This document shows, in pieces, positions 62,409 through 64,000 of a DNA stretch of 64,000 nt. Each line of letters starts with the position of its first letter. Position 1 is the first letter of the stretch. Position numbers and translations under genes: made by a program. This DNA is from Fulvia fulva (Eukaryota > Ascomycota > Dothideomycetes > Mycosphaerellales > Mycosphaerellaceae), in contig NC_063024.1 in the NCBI RefSeq assembly GCF_020509005.1, forward strand, positions 372,001 through 436,000, in the 5' to 3' direction. The notes under the pieces are model-generated. The model saw only the letters and a program-made list of their open reading frames with translations, had not been told where the DNA came from and ran no database searches.

Positions 62409-64000
62409 CTTAGGACAATCTACCTACTATTTAGGCGTCTATTAAAGCACCCCCGAAATAGATTAGCTAATTAAGAGCCCTAAAGTCGCTTAGCCGAGAA
62501 AGCTATTTATATAACTTCTCTAACCTCCGGAGAACGTAGGGGAATTCAGAAAATCGATTAGCCAATTAAGAGAAGCTCCCTAGATCCCCAGGAAATAGAC
62601 GTTACTAGGTCACAAGTGACGGTCCCTAAATCATCCCTTGGAAAGAGAAAGGCTGACTATGATGTTGAGGGCTATGACATGAAACAGAAAGCCCTAAGAT
62701 CTATAGTCCCTAAGCCCGAACTAACCACTAAAGTAGGAGAAGCAATAGACCTCTTAGTGAACCTTGCTACTTTTTACTAAGCTTTCTTTATAGCTATATA
62801 ATCAGTAGACAGTTCAATACTATAGGATAGCAAATTCCTAGAAGAAGTCAAGGAAATAGCCTTTATAGTAACTATAGAAGCTATTATATATAAGTAAGAG
62901 GTCCTAATTCCAAAATTCTATAAGGATGCTATAAATAACAAGAAATAGGGACATCTTTAGAAGAAAGCAATCTAAAAGGAACTAGATACTCTATAGAGTA
63001 ATAACACCTAGGAAAATTCTGTTCTACTAAAAGGAGCAAATCTGGTTACATCAAGATAGGTCTTTAATATTAAGAGAAGCATTAGTAGAGCTATTGAAAA
63101 GTTCAAGGCTAGACTAGTTATAAGGGGCTTCTTATAGAAGTTTGGTATTGACTTTATAGAGACATTTACACCTATAGTAAGACAGGACACCCTTAGGGTG
63201 TTTATAGCTATTGTGTGTAAGAAGGATCTTCATCTTCACTAAGTGGATATAAACAATGTATTTATAGAAAGCACCCTCTATAAAGACATCTTTATATTAC
63301 TACTACTAGGAGTTAAGCTTCTACTAAACATAGTGTTTAAAATCCTTAAAAGCTTATATAGACTTAAGCAAGTAGCTAGAGATTAGAATCAACTCTATAT
63401 ATCAAAGCTAAGAGAGATTGGATTTATATAGTCAGAAGTAGATCTATGCCTACTTATCTATAAGAAGAGGAAGATCATAATCCTTATATATATAGATAAC
63501 ATTCTAATTGCTACACTAAAGTTAATAGATGTTCTCTAGTTCAAAAGAGAACTTAGTAAGATCTTCAAGATAAAAGATCTAGGTGAACCTAAAAAGATCC
63601 TTAGCATAAGAGTCACAAGGGATAGGAAGAGAGGAATCCTAAAACTTGACTAAGGACACTTTATTAGGGACAGCCTAGCTAAGATAGGAATGAACTATAA
63701 GAAGGCAGCACCTACACACTCACCTATAGACAACTATAAGGCCCTTAAACCTTCAAGCTATATAGATAAGAGGTGTGACAAGGCAGAGTACTAGAGTATT
63801 AATAGTACTTAGATGTGGCTAGTAATAATTATAAGGCTAGACATTACTTTTACCCTAGGAAGAATGAGCTTATTTGTGAGTGACCTATCCACCTACTATA
63901 TAAAGGCTTTAAAGAAGATCACTAGGTACCTAAGATCATACCCTAATCTAAACCTTAAGTTCTTAAAGTCTAGAAAAGGACACCTTATTAGATACTATAA
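62409..64000 (+). mobile_element. Copia element, 3' part (reverse transcriptase), RIP-mutated, runs off window
   Basis: After a linker at 62,409-63,030 the Copia reverse transcriptase is readable with TAG/TAA stops: KARLVIRGF, FGIDFIETFTPIVR, LRVFIAIV, VDINNVFIES, LKSLYRLKQ, LIYIDNIL (YVDD equivalent), FKIKDLGEPKKILSI, then the RNase H approach RLDITFTLGRMS and KKITRYLR. RNase H proper and the 3' LTR would lie beyond 64,000. It is the same element as 50,541-52,867 and 56,012-56,266. Inactive. Confidence 0.82.

Noticed and set aside
1..64000. CRISPR arrays, bacterial operons, riboswitches or prophage
   Set aside because: No such structure is seen; the window is eukaryotic nuclear DNA with spliceosomal introns.

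Overview
The window reads as nuclear DNA of a filamentous ascomycete (Pezizomycotina). A Dothideomycete of the Mycosphaerella-like orders is my best guess, but the sequence does not prove it. Reasons: genes broken by 47-68 bp GT-AG introns with CTAAC/CTAAT-type branch sites, fungal-only families (HET domain, Zn2Cys6 regulator, ERG4, fungal Spt16, CIA30), and a repeat-rich end with repeat-induced point mutation (RIP), in which C-to-T changes have turned Trp and Gln codons into stops.

Positions 1-13,000 are ordinary housekeeping and accessory sequence: an NTF2-like membrane protein, a secreted GH67 alpha-glucuronidase, a two-Myb telomere-binding-type protein, a PHD-finger protein, an F-box protein, a coiled-coil protein, and a divergent mitochondrial pair (CIA30 complex I assembly factor and a Rim2-type pyrimidine nucleotide carrier). 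Positions 13,500-17,400 hold two decaying genes: a HET-domain gene with a probable frameshift and a nonsense codon, and a tyrosinase with one in-frame TAA. Positions 19,593-23,202 hold an unusual 18-exon gene for a secreted cysteine-rich protein. Each exon is one cysteine module, and from exon 3 on every exon begins with a Cys codon in phase 0.

Positions 24,000-48,400 are gene-dense: an NmrA-like reductase, tRNA-Val, a choline/ethanolamine phosphotransferase, a Zn2Cys6 regulator, a second F-box protein, a Vps62-like secreted protein, ERG4, fructosamine kinase, an MFS transporter, FACT subunit Spt16, a mitochondrial carrier with a 7-nt microexon, and a 75-residue protein. The most striking object is at 38,259-38,489. 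It is a tRNA-Pro(AGG) gene with a normal 18-nt tRNA intron and two further inserts that look like complete spliceosomal introns; removing all three leaves a perfect 72-nt cloverleaf.

Positions 49,400-64,000 are a nested transposon block. A heavily RIP-mutated Ty1/Copia element is split by a RIP-mutated Tad-like LINE (16-bp target duplication) and again by an apparently intact Ty3/Gypsy chromovirus. The Gypsy element has 443-bp LTRs with one difference seen and a GTATT target duplication. It shows no RIP damage, so it arrived after its neighbours were mutated.
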